DNA of 64,000 bases from WJMT01 sp964624145 (GTDB lineage Bacteria; Acidobacteriota; Aminicenantia; Aminicenantales; Aminicenantaceae). The stretch is from assembly GCA_964624145.1 (NCBI GenBank), contig CAZUXT010000003.1, positions 143,677-207,676 on the forward strand, given 5' to 3'. The notes beneath the pieces are model-generated. The model ran no database searches and was not told the DNA's origin. It saw only the letters and a list, made by a program, of their open reading frames with translations. Position 1 is the stretch's first letter. Each line of letters starts with the position of its first letter. This document shows, piece after piece, positions 1 to 9,210 of the stretch. The translations under genes were made by a program, and so were the position numbers.

Positions 1-1284
1 ATCTTTTGGAAACAGGGAATATCCACCGCTTGCTGTGATTTCAATATGAAAACCCTCTATATCAAAAGGCTTCCGCAGTTCTCTTAAAATCTGCTTGGCT
101 TTTTTAGAAACATTTTCTTCATTCTTTATTTCAGGTAAAATAAGAACATACTCGTCTCCTCCTATCCGCGCAAGAGTGTCCATATCTCTTTTTAGTGAGT
201 TTAATCGAGACCCCACGGCTGTCAATAATTTGTCTCCTGAGCTGTGCCCCCTTGTGTCATTCACCCGCTTAAAATTATCCAGGTCAATATAAACAAGAGC
301 AGTCATATACTTATTTCTGCGCGCCCTTGCCAGCTCTTTTCCCAGAAGGTCATAGAATAAAAGCCTGTTTATTAATCCGGTCAAACGGTCATGTGTGGCT
401 GCATGATAAAGTTGTTTTTCTGCTAATTTTCTGGGAGTGATATCCCTGGCTACAAAACACAACACTTTCCTGCCGCTGTAAGTAATGATGCTCACACTGA
501 TTTCCACATCTACAAGTATGCCATTTTTACGCTGAAACTTTCTTTCCCCGATAAAATACGAGTGTTTTTTAAGCACATCTAAAATCTCATGATAAATATC
601 GTCCTGCTCCACAGCTAAAAAGTCATGAAGTGTCAAGTCCCTCACTTCATCTCTTGTATATCCCAATAGATTTTGTATGGCTTTGTTTGCTTCTAATATC
701 CTTCTGGTATCAATATCAGCCAGAAAAACATACTCAGTGCTCTGAGTAAAAATGGCTCTGTACTTTTGTTCGTTCTCGGATAACAGCTCTTCACGCTCTT
801 TGGCCTCTGTTATATTATTGATGCCCAGGATAAATCCAAAAAACTTCCCACCGGAAGCATCAAATTGGGTGATTTTAGCCTTAAATATCTGTTCTTTTCC
901 TTTGATCTCCATGGAATACTCAAAAAATGAACTTCTTTTTTTATCCTCAACTTCATTGATTGCTTTCTGTAATTTTGCACTCACTTCCTTAGGAAAAACA
1001 TCGCTGAAATGCTTTCCTAAGAATTGATCAGGAGGCAAAAAAAGGTCAGGTCTGTCACTGCTCTGGTAATACCGGATAAAAGTGCCATCCAGCCCTAAAA
1101 TAAAAAAAAGTCCGTCTATTGAATTGATGATGGAAAGTAAATTTTTTTGTTTTTTTCTTGCAGATTCCAATTCCAGTTTTATCTCTACAAAAGCATCCTC
1201 CATTTCTGGTATGCGGTTCCTAAGTTCTCTGTTTCCCTTTTCTAATTCAGTCTTTGTTTTCTCTCTTTTTTTTTCCATGATCAT
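1..1284 (-). CDS. PAS-PAS-GGDEF diguanylate cyclase (3' end outside window)
   Basis: Open reading frame on the minus strand running off the left edge, so the C-terminus is missing. Translation shows an N-terminal charged helix, two PAS-like domains (about residues 45-160 and 165-285) and a GGDEF domain that begins near HDRLTGLINR. The signature reads GGDEY at residues 375-379, preceded by RDMD, the RxxD inhibitory I-site at the canonical spacing. GGDEF proteins condense two GTP into cyclic di-GMP; an I-site usually gives product inhibition. No membrane segment is seen in the visible part, so it is probably a cytosolic sensor. An ATG at 1278 could be used instead of 1284. The ligand of the PAS domains cannot be read from the sequence, and an EAL domain beyond the edge cannot be excluded. 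Confidence 0.85.
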   Translation of the reverse strand, partial: MIMEKKREKTKTELEKGNRELRNRIPEMEDAFVEIKLELESARKKQKNLLSIINSIDGLFFILGLDGTFIRYYQSSDRPDLFLPPDQFLGKHFSDVFPKEVSAKLQKAINEVEDKKRSSFFEYSMEIKGKEQIFKAKITQFDASGGKFFGFILGINNITEAKEREELLSENEQKYRAIFTQSTEYVFLADIDTRRILEANKAIQNLLGYTRDEVRDLTLHDFLAVEQDDIYHEILDVLKKHSYFIGERKFQRKNGILVDVEISVSIITYSGRKVLCFVARDITPRKLAEKQLYHAATHDRLTGLINRLLFYDLLGKELARARRNKYMTALVYIDLDNFKRVNDTRGHSSGDKLLTAVGSRLNSLKRDMDTLARIGGDEYVLILPEIKNEENVSKKAKQILRELRKPFDIEGFHIEITASGGYSLFPKD

Positions 1285-1295
1285 TCAAACCAGTT

Positions 1296-1324
1296 AACCT
1301 GGACTTGTGAATAACCCAGGCTGC
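1296..1324 (-). repeat. Dispersed intergenic repeat, copy 1
   Basis: Minus-strand copy of the repeat whose core reads CCTGGGTTATTCACAAGTC, closed by a CCTGG/CCAGG inverted pair. It lies between the GGDEF gene start and the M48 gene stop. The other copies are listed at 3667, 22622, 47891, 51477, 53321 and 62585. Confidence 0.65.
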
Positions 1325-1368
1325 TTGTTTTCATTATAATATTAAACGAAGCTGTATTAAAAGACAAT

Positions 1369-2493
1369 TTACTTCTTCCCCGTTTCCAGCCTCTCTCCTA
1401 CAGGCGGATGAGAATAGAAGAGAAATTTTATCCACTTTTCCGGATACGCATTGATAAAATTTCTGTTTGTCAGCCCGGCAAGTGCCTCAATAAATGCTCT
1501 TTTATCATTGATTTTTTCAAGGGCATATCTGTCTGCCTGCCTTTCATAATATCTGGAGATGGCATTCCCAACAGGGCCAAACAAAAATGTTGATATCACC
1601 TCCAGTAAGAGTATAAAAAACGGGAATAAGGCAAGATTCATCCTGAAACCGCTCATAAAACCAGGAAAAACAAATCTCATGATGCGGTCCAGCAGGAAAA
1701 AAACTATGACCTGTTGGAACGTACCGGTCATGAGAGACTTCCACATATGTCTGTGTTTGTAATGGCCCACTTCATGAGCCATTATGGATACGATCTCAGG
1801 AACGGACATATTATTGATGAGATTGTCTCCCAGAACAACCCTTCTGGTCTTTCCCAAACCAGCTAAAGAAGCATTTTCTTTTTTAGTCTGCCGGCTCATA
1901 TCCTCCATAAAAAAGCCGCTGCTTTTAAGCCCCTCTTTTGACAGTAATTTCTCTAAAGCCCCGGTGAGATTTTTGTTTCTAATGGGAGTGTATTTATTGA
2001 ACAATGGAAATACCAGAACAGGAAAAAGAGTGGAGAATACAACACTGATAAGCCCATAGACAAGACCGGCAATCAACCACCAGTATCGAGGAAATTCATC
2101 CATTATCAAAAAAAGCAGCCCCAGTATAATCCACATCATAATAAGTCCTACCAGAAACGATTTTCCCTGCTCTACCAACCAGCTTTTTACAGTTTGATTG
2201 GAAAAATTCCACTTGTGTTCGTGTACATAACCGCTGTAGTATCCAACAGGAAAGGCCAGCAGAAATATCAGGGATTGGAAACACAAAATATACACACTGA
2301 AAGCCAGAATCACAGAACTGTCTTTATCTATATTGGAAAGCCAGGCACTCAATCCGGAATAATAAAAAGCAAGGACTAAAAAGAGAAGAACAAACATCTT
2401 TAGCAAAGCGATAAGCCGCTTTTCTTTTTCATACTGCCGCGCTTTCTTCTGTATGTCTTTATCTAAGAGGGGATGTATCCTGTATGGGCTCAT
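1369..2493 (-). CDS. M48 family membrane metallopeptidase (Ste24-like)
   Basis: Integral membrane zinc endopeptidase of the Ste24/CAAX-protease-like M48 family. Several hydrophobic segments precede the catalytic motif HEVGH (within MAHEVGHYKHRH), and the third zinc ligand is supplied by the downstream ERQAD motif. The architecture and length (about 374 aa) are those of bacterial Ste24 homologues; known members cleave membrane or prenylated substrates, but the substrate here is unknown. I start at the ATG of MSPYRIHPLL. The frame is also open to a TTG at 2580 with an upstream GAGAG, giving 29 more residues that look unlike the family. It is divergent from the TauE gene at 2697. Confidence 0.85.
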   Translation of the reverse strand: MSPYRIHPLLDKDIQKKARQYEKEKRLIALLKMFVLLFLVLAFYYSGLSAWLSNIDKDSSVILAFSVYILCFQSLIFLLAFPVGYYSGYVHEHKWNFSNQTVKSWLVEQGKSFLVGLIMMWIILGLLFLIMDEFPRYWWLIAGLVYGLISVVFSTLFPVLVFPLFNKYTPIRNKNLTGALEKLLSKEGLKSSGFFMEDMSRQTKKENASLAGLGKTRRVVLGDNLINNMSVPEIVSIMAHEVGHYKHRHMWKSLMTGTFQQVIVFFLLDRIMRFVFPGFMSGFRMNLALFPFFILLLEVISTFLFGPVGNAISRYYERQADRYALEKINDKRAFIEALAGLTNRNFINAYPEKWIKFLFYSHPPVGERLETGKK

Positions 2494-2653
2494 CTCAATA
2501 ATAAATATTATGGGTGATTTTAACCGGACAAGCAAGTTCAAAGAAAATGTGTGTATGGTGTCAATCCCCTTAATGACCAATCTGTTTTCTCTCTGGAGTC
2601 TTAATTATAAATAGTGTATGATTAGCCTGGCTTATTCGTAAAAAACAGGCTAT

Positions 2654-2681
2654 TTGCTTGCTAAATATTAAAGAGTAATAT
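2654..2681 (+). promoter_or_regulatory. Putative sigma70-type promoter for the TauE gene
   Basis: TTGCTT, a 16-base spacer and TAATAT lie just upstream of the gene at 2697. The expected transcript start would leave a leader of only about 10 bases, and no clear Shine-Dalgarno precedes the ATG. Confidence 0.35.
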
Positions 2682-2696
2682 AAAAACAGAAATCAA

Positions 2697-3443
2697 ATGG
2701 AATGGGCTCATCTTCTTCTCCTTTTTATCGTGGGGGCCATTGCTGGGTTCATTAATGTCAATGCGGGCGGAGGATCAAGTCTGACTTTACCAACACTGAT
2801 ATTTATGGGGCTTGATGCTGCTGCGGCCAATGGAACAAACAGAATCGGACTCATCATCCAAAATATATTCGCTGTATCCTCTTTCAAGAAAAACAAAGTA
2901 CAAAATTTTAAACAGAGCTCTTTTTTGGCTATATTCACTCTTCCCGGAGCTGTTATCGGTGCTTTTGCTGCGACTCAAGTGAGCAACCTTCTTTTTCAGA
3001 GGATTCTTGGCGGTGTGCTTATTTTCATAGTCCTCTCCATGTTTCTCAGCCGCTCATATAAAAAAGAAAACAACAAACTTCATATGAAAAAGAGCTGGCT
3101 CATTTATCCAGCGTTAATAGGCATAGGATTTTATGGAGGATTCCTGCAGGTTGGGGTCGGTTTCCTTTTTATGGCGGCCCTGTATCATCTTTTAAGAGTC
3201 AATTTAGTCCGGGTCAATATGCATAAGGTCTTTATCATATTAATCTATACCATTCCCGCCTTTGTGATCTTTTTGTGTACTGATAATGTCAATTGGAAAT
3301 ACGGGCTCGTCCTGGCAGCCGGAAATGGAATCGGAGGTTGGTGGGGAGCTCATGCGGCTGTTAAAGGAGGAGAAAAGACCATCCGCATCATCCTTGCCAT
3401 CGCCATCATTATCATGGCTGTCAAACTGTTCGGCATCTTTTAG
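2697..3443 (+). CDS. TauE/SafE family permease
   Basis: Polytopic membrane protein of 248 aa in the TauE/SafE (DUF81) family, which exports or imports sulfite, sulfoacetate and other small organic anions. Visible features are the early FINVNAGGGSSLTLPTLIF loop with its glycine-rich turn, the second half repeat around FYGGFLQVGVGF, and seven to eight hydrophobic stretches. A second, divergent family member sits at 37324 in this window. No enzyme genes flank it, so the transported anion cannot be inferred. The Shine-Dalgarno is poor, though the start is fixed by the family N-terminus (MEWAHLLLLF). Confidence 0.85.
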   Translation: MEWAHLLLLFIVGAIAGFINVNAGGGSSLTLPTLIFMGLDAAAANGTNRIGLIIQNIFAVSSFKKNKVQNFKQSSFLAIFTLPGAVIGAFAATQVSNLLFQRILGGVLIFIVLSMFLSRSYKKENNKLHMKKSWLIYPALIGIGFYGGFLQVGVGFLFMAALYHLLRVNLVRVNMHKVFIILIYTIPAFVIFLCTDNVNWKYGLVLAAGNGIGGWWGAHAAVKGGEKTIRIILAIAIIIMAVKLFGIF

Positions 3444-4050
3444 ATGAAATTCAGATGTGGCTGGTCGCTCCCGACTTTCATCAGGCAAGCTGGTTCTTCA
3501 GCCCGCTGATTTTTCCCAGCGAGTAAAATCAGCTTATTCCTCGGCTCGCTCCCCTCTGCGAGGAACCATGCCCGCTCACCTCCGGATGACTTCAGAACCA
3601 GCCAGCCTGCCTGAAAGCCTGGATGAAGCAGAATATCATCTCCATTAAAGGATAAACGTAGTCCTTAACCTGGTTATTCACGAGTCGAGGTTGCAGTAAT
3701 CTTAATGAAATACAGGTGTGGCTGAAGTGACATTGAAGATTTAGCCTTCGGATGAGGCTTTTCGAGGGCATCCGGCAAAGCCGGACGCTGAGTATGCCTG
3801 TCCCACGGACGGGGGGAGTTACGCAAGCGCCGAGAAAAACGAAAAAGAATGGCGTTAAAAATCTGAAGGGAGCACAAGCCATATCTGTATTTCACATCGG
3901 CTCGCCTGTAAGGTAAAATATGGTTGCATAAAATTAAAATCATTACATGAACTAATGGAATAATCATGTTCCTAATAAAGTGACAATGTTAAAAGAGTCG
4001 ATCATGGTAGAAGTGGATGGAAACGCAACCATATTTTATGAAGAACCGGA
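3444..4050. other. 607-bp intergenic stretch without a supported gene
   Basis: No open frame here has coding character. It contains a copy of the dispersed repeat (3667-3695), several local inverted repeats (for example a short CCGGC..GCCGG stem near 3770) and a segment around 3888-3945 (ATCGGCTCGCCT followed by GTAAGGTAAAATATGG) that resembles the segment about 100 bases after the repeat copy at 47891 (ATCGGCTTGCCT followed by TAATGGTAAAAAAATGG). It looks like decayed or mobile repetitive DNA between two convergent genes. Confidence 0.5.
3667..3695 (+). repeat. Dispersed intergenic repeat, copy 2
   Basis: Plus-strand copy, AACCTGGTTATTCACGAGTC then GAGGTTGCA, with AACCT/AGGTT as terminal inverted arms. 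Confidence 0.7.
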
Positions 4051-7000
4051 TTAAAAGCCGGGCATGAAAGTAAACTGAAAATATCCGCTTTTTTCATGCC
4101 TGTCAAAGGGAGTGACATAAGACAAACCCAATACAAAATAGCCGAAGAGATTGACTCTAATACCCACTCCCGCACTGGATAAGAACTTTCTTTCTCCCCC
4201 TAAAAACCAGGCTCTGCTTGCGCCTTCTTCCGTCCATGCCACTCCTGAATCAAAAAAGGCAATAAAATCAACTGGAAACAGGCCGTAATACCCCTTTCCG
4301 ATACCTAGGATTTGAAACAAAGGGAAACGAAGCTCTGCATTCGCCACTATGATTCTGCATCCGAACAACCGGTTGAAATCAAAAAAATCTCCGTCATCAC
4401 TGCATTCTTCCGCACTAAAAGACCCGGCATTGTATCCCCGGATAAACGATTCATAGCCCAAATAAAGAGGATACAGCCTGTAATCTTCGGCTCCCTTACC
4501 GTACCTTCCATAATGAAGAAGCCGGAAAGCAAGCGTAAAGGGCCGGACAGGCATAAAATAGCGCCTGTAATCAGCGATAACACTCACAAAATCAATCGTT
4601 CCGTAATAAGGGGAGACCTGGAACACATAATTCTTCCCCAGTATGGGACTTGTGGCTCCAAAATAGGAACTGTCATGGATCAAGGCCATATTAAAATAAG
4701 TGAAACTAAGCCCTTCATAAGAAGGGATTTTATCTTTCTCAAGTCCCAGCTGGTATCCATCAAACGCAGAATAGGTCCAGGTCCATACTTCGCTATCGTA
4801 ATCAATGAAACGGAACCCGCTTGATAATTCGATCCTTGAGAGTTTTGAAAACGGATAATTAGCAAAACCAGTAATCTGGTAGTTGATCTGACGGAAAATA
4901 TATTCTTTTTCCATTATCACGGGCTCACCGTTCATCTCTCCGGATTCCAGGGCATAACCGGCTGTAATATAAGGAATCCTCTGTATGATGCCTCCCCAAT
5001 GCAGCCTTCTGTGGCTGTTCTTGTAGCCAATGACTCCTGCTGAATCGATCAAGCGGTTGTTCAATTGAATGATTGTGGACAGGCTGTTGTATCCCAACAT
5101 ATCACTGAAAAATAAAGAGACGCCTCCTCCGGTATAGAGGCCAAACCTGTCAGCTCCTACTGCAATACTCGGCTGGCTGATAAAATCAAGTTTTAATTTG
5201 GGATTATAATCGTCTACTGCATAATCCGTTTTCTGAGGAAGTCCGAAAAGAGGATTTTTAATGAGATCTATGACTTCTCCTTCCGGTTTTTTCCTTGGGG
5301 GGAGCAGAGAGGGTCTCAGGCTTTCCAGATTCACTATCCTATTTTTATCTGTAAGCAAATCAAATATATTCTTGTAATATATACTGTAAGCTCCTCTGTC
5401 ATACAAACAACAAGCAACGATTGAACGGTCCTGTGATAAGGAGAAGGCCGGGCTCATAGCCGTTACTCCGCTGATTCCGGTATAGACATTTGTCACCTGA
5501 GTTATCTTCCTGGATTTTAAATCAATAACGTAAATATTATTGATCCCGTTTTGATCCGATAAGAAATAAAGCTTTTCAGAATCTGGTGACCATTGGGGAT
5601 TCATATTCCTGGCCCCTCTAAACCCGGTGATTCGAGTGATTTCCCCAGAGAATGGTTTGATAAGAGCCAGTTCAAGGTCCCCTATGTCCAAAACCGACAA
5701 ATCTGTTGAAAATCTTTCCGTAACAAAAGCAATAGACTTCCCATCCGGAGACCAAACGGGCTGAAGGTCTCCATACGGATCATCGGTCAGCCTCTTTAAG
5801 GCTTTTCTGTACAAATCATACATATATATATCTGTAACTCCCCCTGCCTGGGCTGAAAAGGCAATCCATCTTCCATCCGGAGACCATGTTGGTCCTAATA
5901 TTTCGTCCAATTCATTGAAAACCAGCTCTCTTAATTTCCTTCCTGTTTCCGCATGAACAATGCTAATAACCGGTTTTCCGCGGCTTATGGCTCCGAATGC
6001 AAAACGTCTTCCCTCAGAATCCCAGCTTCCTGCAGACCTGATGAATTGAAGGCTTTCAAAATGCGGATTTAAAGCCGTGCTTGTGAGTTTTCTTTTTATT
6101 TTACCTGTAGCGACATCAGCCATGTACAGTTCTATAGAAAACAAATTTTTACTGGACAGATACACCACTTTTGTTCCATCGGGACTGATGGAAGGACTTA
6201 CATTTAACGTGACTTCTTCACTTCCTTGAATAACAGGAAATTCGGATTTAAAAGAAGACTGAGTTTTGTCCATTAACGGAATATATGAATCGTTAAGTGC
6301 CTTATGCCAGTCTTTGGATAAAGTCTCTGGGTCAATTTTAAGAGAACCGCTAAGGGCAGCCTGGTAATTTCCAGTACGCGCAGCTGACCTTATTATTCTG
6401 GAAACAGCTCTATCCCCCCATCTTCCAGTTATGTAAGCCCATAATGACTGCCCGTATCTGTAAGGGAAAAATCTTCGATCCCTCAGCTTTTCTATAGAGG
6501 GAAGCTGACCTTTTTTCACAGCATCTCTCATCCACATGGAGGTATTCGGATCAACAGGCCCTACAGAGAGATATTCAGCCATGCCTTCTATCAGCCATAA
6601 GGGAAGATTGAACATAGGAGAAACCATCCTGGCATAAGAAGAATCTCCAAGAGATGTTATGTCAAACTGAAAAGCATGGACAAGTTCATGGCCGATCACA
6701 TGATCCGTTTCTGACAGGGTTGCTCCCAACGGGAGGATAATCCTTCTTTTAAGGATCTCTGTAACTCCCCCTGTTCCTTCACCTATTTCCCCGGAAATTG
6801 TGGTGGTCTGCTGGAAATGGGTGGAACTGGCATAAAGTATGAGAGGCTGTCTCCCTTCAAGGTCATGACGGAGTAAACGAGAGTATCTTGCATACCAACG
6901 CTCTGCCATTCTTGCCGCCTGAAGAGCGGCTTCTTCCATTTCAGGATAGAAATAAACATCAAAATGCTCTGTCTCCATTGCCTTAAAATCAAATGTCCTG

Positions 7001-7113
7001 TACTGGATTTTATTTCGGCCGTAATACTGAGCATTTAAAAAGAAAGAAGAAAAAATAGGGGTGAAGCAAAAAAACAGGAACAGACACGCTTTTGATACAT
7101 ATTTACGGTTCAT
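4051..7113 (-). CDS. Exported metallopeptidase-like / TolB propeller / Omp85-type barrel fusion
   Basis: A 1020-residue exported protein with three parts. Residues 1-30 form a signal peptide ending near FFLNAQ. Residues about 45-280 form a peptidase-MA-like (gluzincin) domain with HELVHAFQ and, about 35 residues later, LIEGMAEY supplying the third zinc ligand. Residues about 290-570 hold WD40-like/TolB (PD40) blades with repeated SPDG and WSPD motifs. Residues about 640-1020 resemble a BamA/TamA Omp85 barrel: FIRGYNAGSF, FFDSGVAW and a terminal aromatic residue (FMPGF). By analogy it would sit in the outer membrane with propeller and protease in the periplasm. It follows a PEBP gene by 12 bases, so the two are probably co-transcribed. 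The physiological substrate is unknown. Confidence 0.85.
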   Translation of the reverse strand: MNRKYVSKACLFLFFCFTPIFSSFFLNAQYYGRNKIQYRTFDFKAMETEHFDVYFYPEMEEAALQAARMAERWYARYSRLLRHDLEGRQPLILYASSTHFQQTTTISGEIGEGTGGVTEILKRRIILPLGATLSETDHVIGHELVHAFQFDITSLGDSSYARMVSPMFNLPLWLIEGMAEYLSVGPVDPNTSMWMRDAVKKGQLPSIEKLRDRRFFPYRYGQSLWAYITGRWGDRAVSRIIRSAARTGNYQAALSGSLKIDPETLSKDWHKALNDSYIPLMDKTQSSFKSEFPVIQGSEEVTLNVSPSISPDGTKVVYLSSKNLFSIELYMADVATGKIKRKLTSTALNPHFESLQFIRSAGSWDSEGRRFAFGAISRGKPVISIVHAETGRKLRELVFNELDEILGPTWSPDGRWIAFSAQAGGVTDIYMYDLYRKALKRLTDDPYGDLQPVWSPDGKSIAFVTERFSTDLSVLDIGDLELALIKPFSGEITRITGFRGARNMNPQWSPDSEKLYFLSDQNGINNIYVIDLKSRKITQVTNVYTGISGVTAMSPAFSLSQDRSIVACCLYDRGAYSIYYKNIFDLLTDKNRIVNLESLRPSLLPPRKKPEGEVIDLIKNPLFGLPQKTDYAVDDYNPKLKLDFISQPSIAVGADRFGLYTGGGVSLFFSDMLGYNSLSTIIQLNNRLIDSAGVIGYKNSHRRLHWGGIIQRIPYITAGYALESGEMNGEPVIMEKEYIFRQINYQITGFANYPFSKLSRIELSSGFRFIDYDSEVWTWTYSAFDGYQLGLEKDKIPSYEGLSFTYFNMALIHDSSYFGATSPILGKNYVFQVSPYYGTIDFVSVIADYRRYFMPVRPFTLAFRLLHYGRYGKGAEDYRLYPLYLGYESFIRGYNAGSFSAEECSDDGDFFDFNRLFGCRIIVANAELRFPLFQILGIGKGYYGLFPVDFIAFFDSGVAWTEEGASRAWFLGGERKFLSSAGVGIRVNLFGYFVLGLSYVTPFDRHEKSGYFQFTFMPGF

Positions 7114-7125
7114 TATTTGCCTGGA

Positions 7126-7584
7126 TTATCTGCTGTATTTCCCTATCAATTCTCCCTTTGCAAGAATGTGCCCTTCCATGGCAATCAATAGCAGGCTTTT
7201 TGTGGCTCCGGGCTCAAGGTCCATGCGAGAATCAAGAGCATAAATTTTAAAAAAGTAGCGATGGGTACCACTCGGGGGACAGGGTCCTCCATAACCGATT
7301 TTTTTAAAATCATTCATACCCTGAACTCCTCCGTTATCCATCTCCCTTTCAGGAGTGACATTCTCCTCTAATTCCTTTGTTTCAGGCGGGATATTATAAA
7401 CAACCCAATGCACCCAGGTTCCCACAGGCGCATCCGGATCATCACAGATAACAGCAATACTTTTTGTCTCTTCAGGAACTGAATCCCAGGATAACGGAGG
7501 AGATATATCACCTCCGTCACATGTGTGTTTTTCAGGAATCATCCCATCCTTCTCAAAAACACGGCTCTTTAGTTCAATTATCAT
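7126..7584 (-). CDS. YbhB/YbcL family Raf-kinase-inhibitor-like protein (PEBP)
   Basis: A 152-aa phosphatidylethanolamine-binding-protein fold. The family hallmarks are visible: CDGGDISPPLSWDSVP, DDPDAPVGTWVHWVVYNIP and the GPCPPSGTHRYFF stretch that forms the anion-binding pocket. A strong Shine-Dalgarno (AGGAGGG) sits 7 bases before the ATG. No signal peptide is seen, so it is cytosolic. Bacterial members have no agreed biochemical role. The gene is immediately upstream of the propeller/barrel fusion on the same strand with a 12-base gap. Confidence 0.93.
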   Translation of the reverse strand: MIIELKSRVFEKDGMIPEKHTCDGGDISPPLSWDSVPEETKSIAVICDDPDAPVGTWVHWVVYNIPPETKELEENVTPEREMDNGGVQGMNDFKKIGYGGPCPPSGTHRYFFKIYALDSRMDLEPGATKSLLLIAMEGHILAKGELIGKYSR

Positions 7585-7785
7585 TCAAAGCCCTCCTTTC
7601 TATCTTTTATCACATCCATCTCTCTTTTGAATGTAGCAACAGTCAATAATATTGTCAATCCAGCCGAGGATTCCAAAACAGCAAAAGTATAGAATTGTAG
7701 ATAAAATCTTAATGTTTAAATGTGACTGTCCTAAAGAATAAAAAGAAGGGCTGTCTTAAAAACTTCCTCTTAAAAAGAGTTATTA

Positions 7786-8511
7786 TTATCTTTTCTGCAT
7801 ATCCTGCATTGAAAACTGATCTTTCTTCTCATAATCCGAAGGAGGATCAAATGTTCCAGCCGGTGCGTTCTTTTTCGTGATTTCAACAACCTCAGAATAT
7901 GACTTCATTTCAGTCCCCATTACATTCATAGTGGATTCTGTTCTAATCTGAAAACCTTTGATCTTCATAAACTCCTTGACAGATTCCTCACTCAACATCA
8001 TAGTGCCCTGAATAAATTTCGGAAGCATCTTTTCATAATACACATTCCAGTCAAAAGGAACATCTGTGCTTGCCCAGATTTTCTGTTTCGTGGTCATCAT
8101 CATTATGACCATTTCAACATCATATCCGGAACATTTCCAATTTCCGATCTGCTGGGTCTCACCGGTCGGGGTGACTTTAACGGTTATACTGCTCATCATC
8201 TGAGCAAACTGCGGAGGGAAATACTTGCTCATATCCAATGGCAGGTCCATTTCAACATACGTTTTAGTCTGATGATTGATCATGTACATTTTGCTCTTGT
8301 TAAGGTCTATGATGACTGACTGATCTGTTCCGTGGGAGGCCATCTTATTATCAGCAAGCCAGAGATGATTGATCTCATCTTTGGCAGGCTGGCTCTGTCC
8401 CATCATCTCAATGGCATCCGTGTGGGTTTTCTGTTGGATGTACACTTCAGCAGAAAAAGAAAAGGCCGCAAACGCAAGCAAAATTAGAATAATTGTCAAG
8501 GTTTTTTTCAT
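7786..8511 (-). CDS. Exported DUF4412-type protein
   Basis: Secreted protein of 241 aa with a clear signal peptide (MKKTLTIILILLAFAAFSFSAE, cut after FSA). The mature part resembles the DUF4412 family: N-terminal strand pattern, a WLADNKMAS-like segment, IDLNKSKMYMINHQTKTYVEM, then GNWKCSGYDVEM and a methionine-rich MVIMMMTTKQKIWAST stretch. Members are small periplasmic or cell-surface proteins related in fold to lipoprotein carriers such as LolA; function is unknown. The Shine-Dalgarno AAGGAG is well placed. It is separated from the PEBP gene by 201 bases, so probably a separate transcript. Confidence 0.75.
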   Translation of the reverse strand: MKKTLTIILILLAFAAFSFSAEVYIQQKTHTDAIEMMGQSQPAKDEINHLWLADNKMASHGTDQSVIIDLNKSKMYMINHQTKTYVEMDLPLDMSKYFPPQFAQMMSSITVKVTPTGETQQIGNWKCSGYDVEMVIMMMTTKQKIWASTDVPFDWNVYYEKMLPKFIQGTMMLSEESVKEFMKIKGFQIRTESTMNVMGTEMKSYSEVVEITKKNAPAGTFDPPSDYEKKDQFSMQDMQKR

Positions 8512-8617
8512 GTTATCTCCTTTGTATTCATGGATAGAAAAATTATACTGTCACACTGTTACAAAATCAATCGATAAATCTATTTGGAATTATTATTTAT
8601 CAGCGAATCTCTGCTCC

Positions 8618-9079
8618 TTATTCTGCTTCTTCGTATCCTTTTAGGATGTAATAGATAGCTCTGTCAAAAAACAATATCACCCGATTGTTCAATGCCAGGG
8701 CCTGATTTAACTCAAGCACGTTGTCAATAAACCCTTCAGCTAATATTTTGAGCCAGAGATGTCGACGGATAATGATAAGCGCTTGAATCACTTCCGAAAC
8801 CTTAAATCCCTCTCTTTTCCTCTGTGCTCCCAGAGCTGTGTAATGTTCAGCAATTTCCTCCTTTGTTGTTTCACGTGATATCCACTTTCCGAGCTGGCTG
8901 TAAACCCTGTAAACACATTCGTATAATTTATCTTCATCGTAAGTACAATAAGTTTTTGTGTACTGATGTTCCAGCAAATTATCAATACATCTTATTGTGA
9001 GTTCATGAGCATTGCCTTCAATAAGATCCAACAGTTTCTTAGAAACAGTAATATGAGCAAAATATTTACTGGATTCCAA
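8618..9079 (-). CDS. Small helical protein resembling the RsbRD N-terminal domain
   Basis: About 153 aa, all-helical, without signal peptide or membrane segment. The pattern YTALGAQRKREGFKVSEVIQ followed by ALIIIRRHLWLKI and a conserved-looking NNRVILFFDRAIYYIL helix resembles the RsbRD/PucR-type N-terminal sensory domain (RsbT co-antagonist family), here as a stand-alone protein without STAS, kinase or HTH domain. I start at the TTG at 9079 because GGAGGG lies 5 bases before it; a GTG at 9091 is also open. If the family assignment is right it may act as a partner or ligand sensor in a stressosome-like or cyclic-di-GMP pathway, which is inference only. Confidence 0.5.
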   Translation of the reverse strand: MESSKYFAHITVSKKLLDLIEGNAHELTIRCIDNLLEHQYTKTYCTYDEDKLYECVYRVYSQLGKWISRETTKEEIAEHYTALGAQRKREGFKVSEVIQALIIIRRHLWLKILAEGFIDNVLELNQALALNNRVILFFDRAIYYILKGYEEAE

Positions 9080-9210
9080 AATACCCTCCACTTATCAATA
9101 TAGGGCTATTGAGTGCTTTGTCAAATCTTATCTGTTTTTTTTTTATTCCCGCACAATAAAACTTGAAAATCAAATTTCTTGATGATAGCATGAATTTTTT
9201 AGGAGGAACT

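Noticed and set aside
2494..2580. TTG-started 29-residue extension of the M48 protease
   Set aside because: The extension does not fit the family N-terminus; kept only as an alternative start.
3457..3648. 63-residue plus-strand frame in the intergenic stretch
   Set aside because: Composition is not coding-like, it has no ribosome site, and it overlaps repetitive DNA.
3592..3967. Overlapping minus-strand frames of 96-97 codons in the same gap
   Set aside because: They read through the dispersed repeat and show no recognisable domain or start signal.
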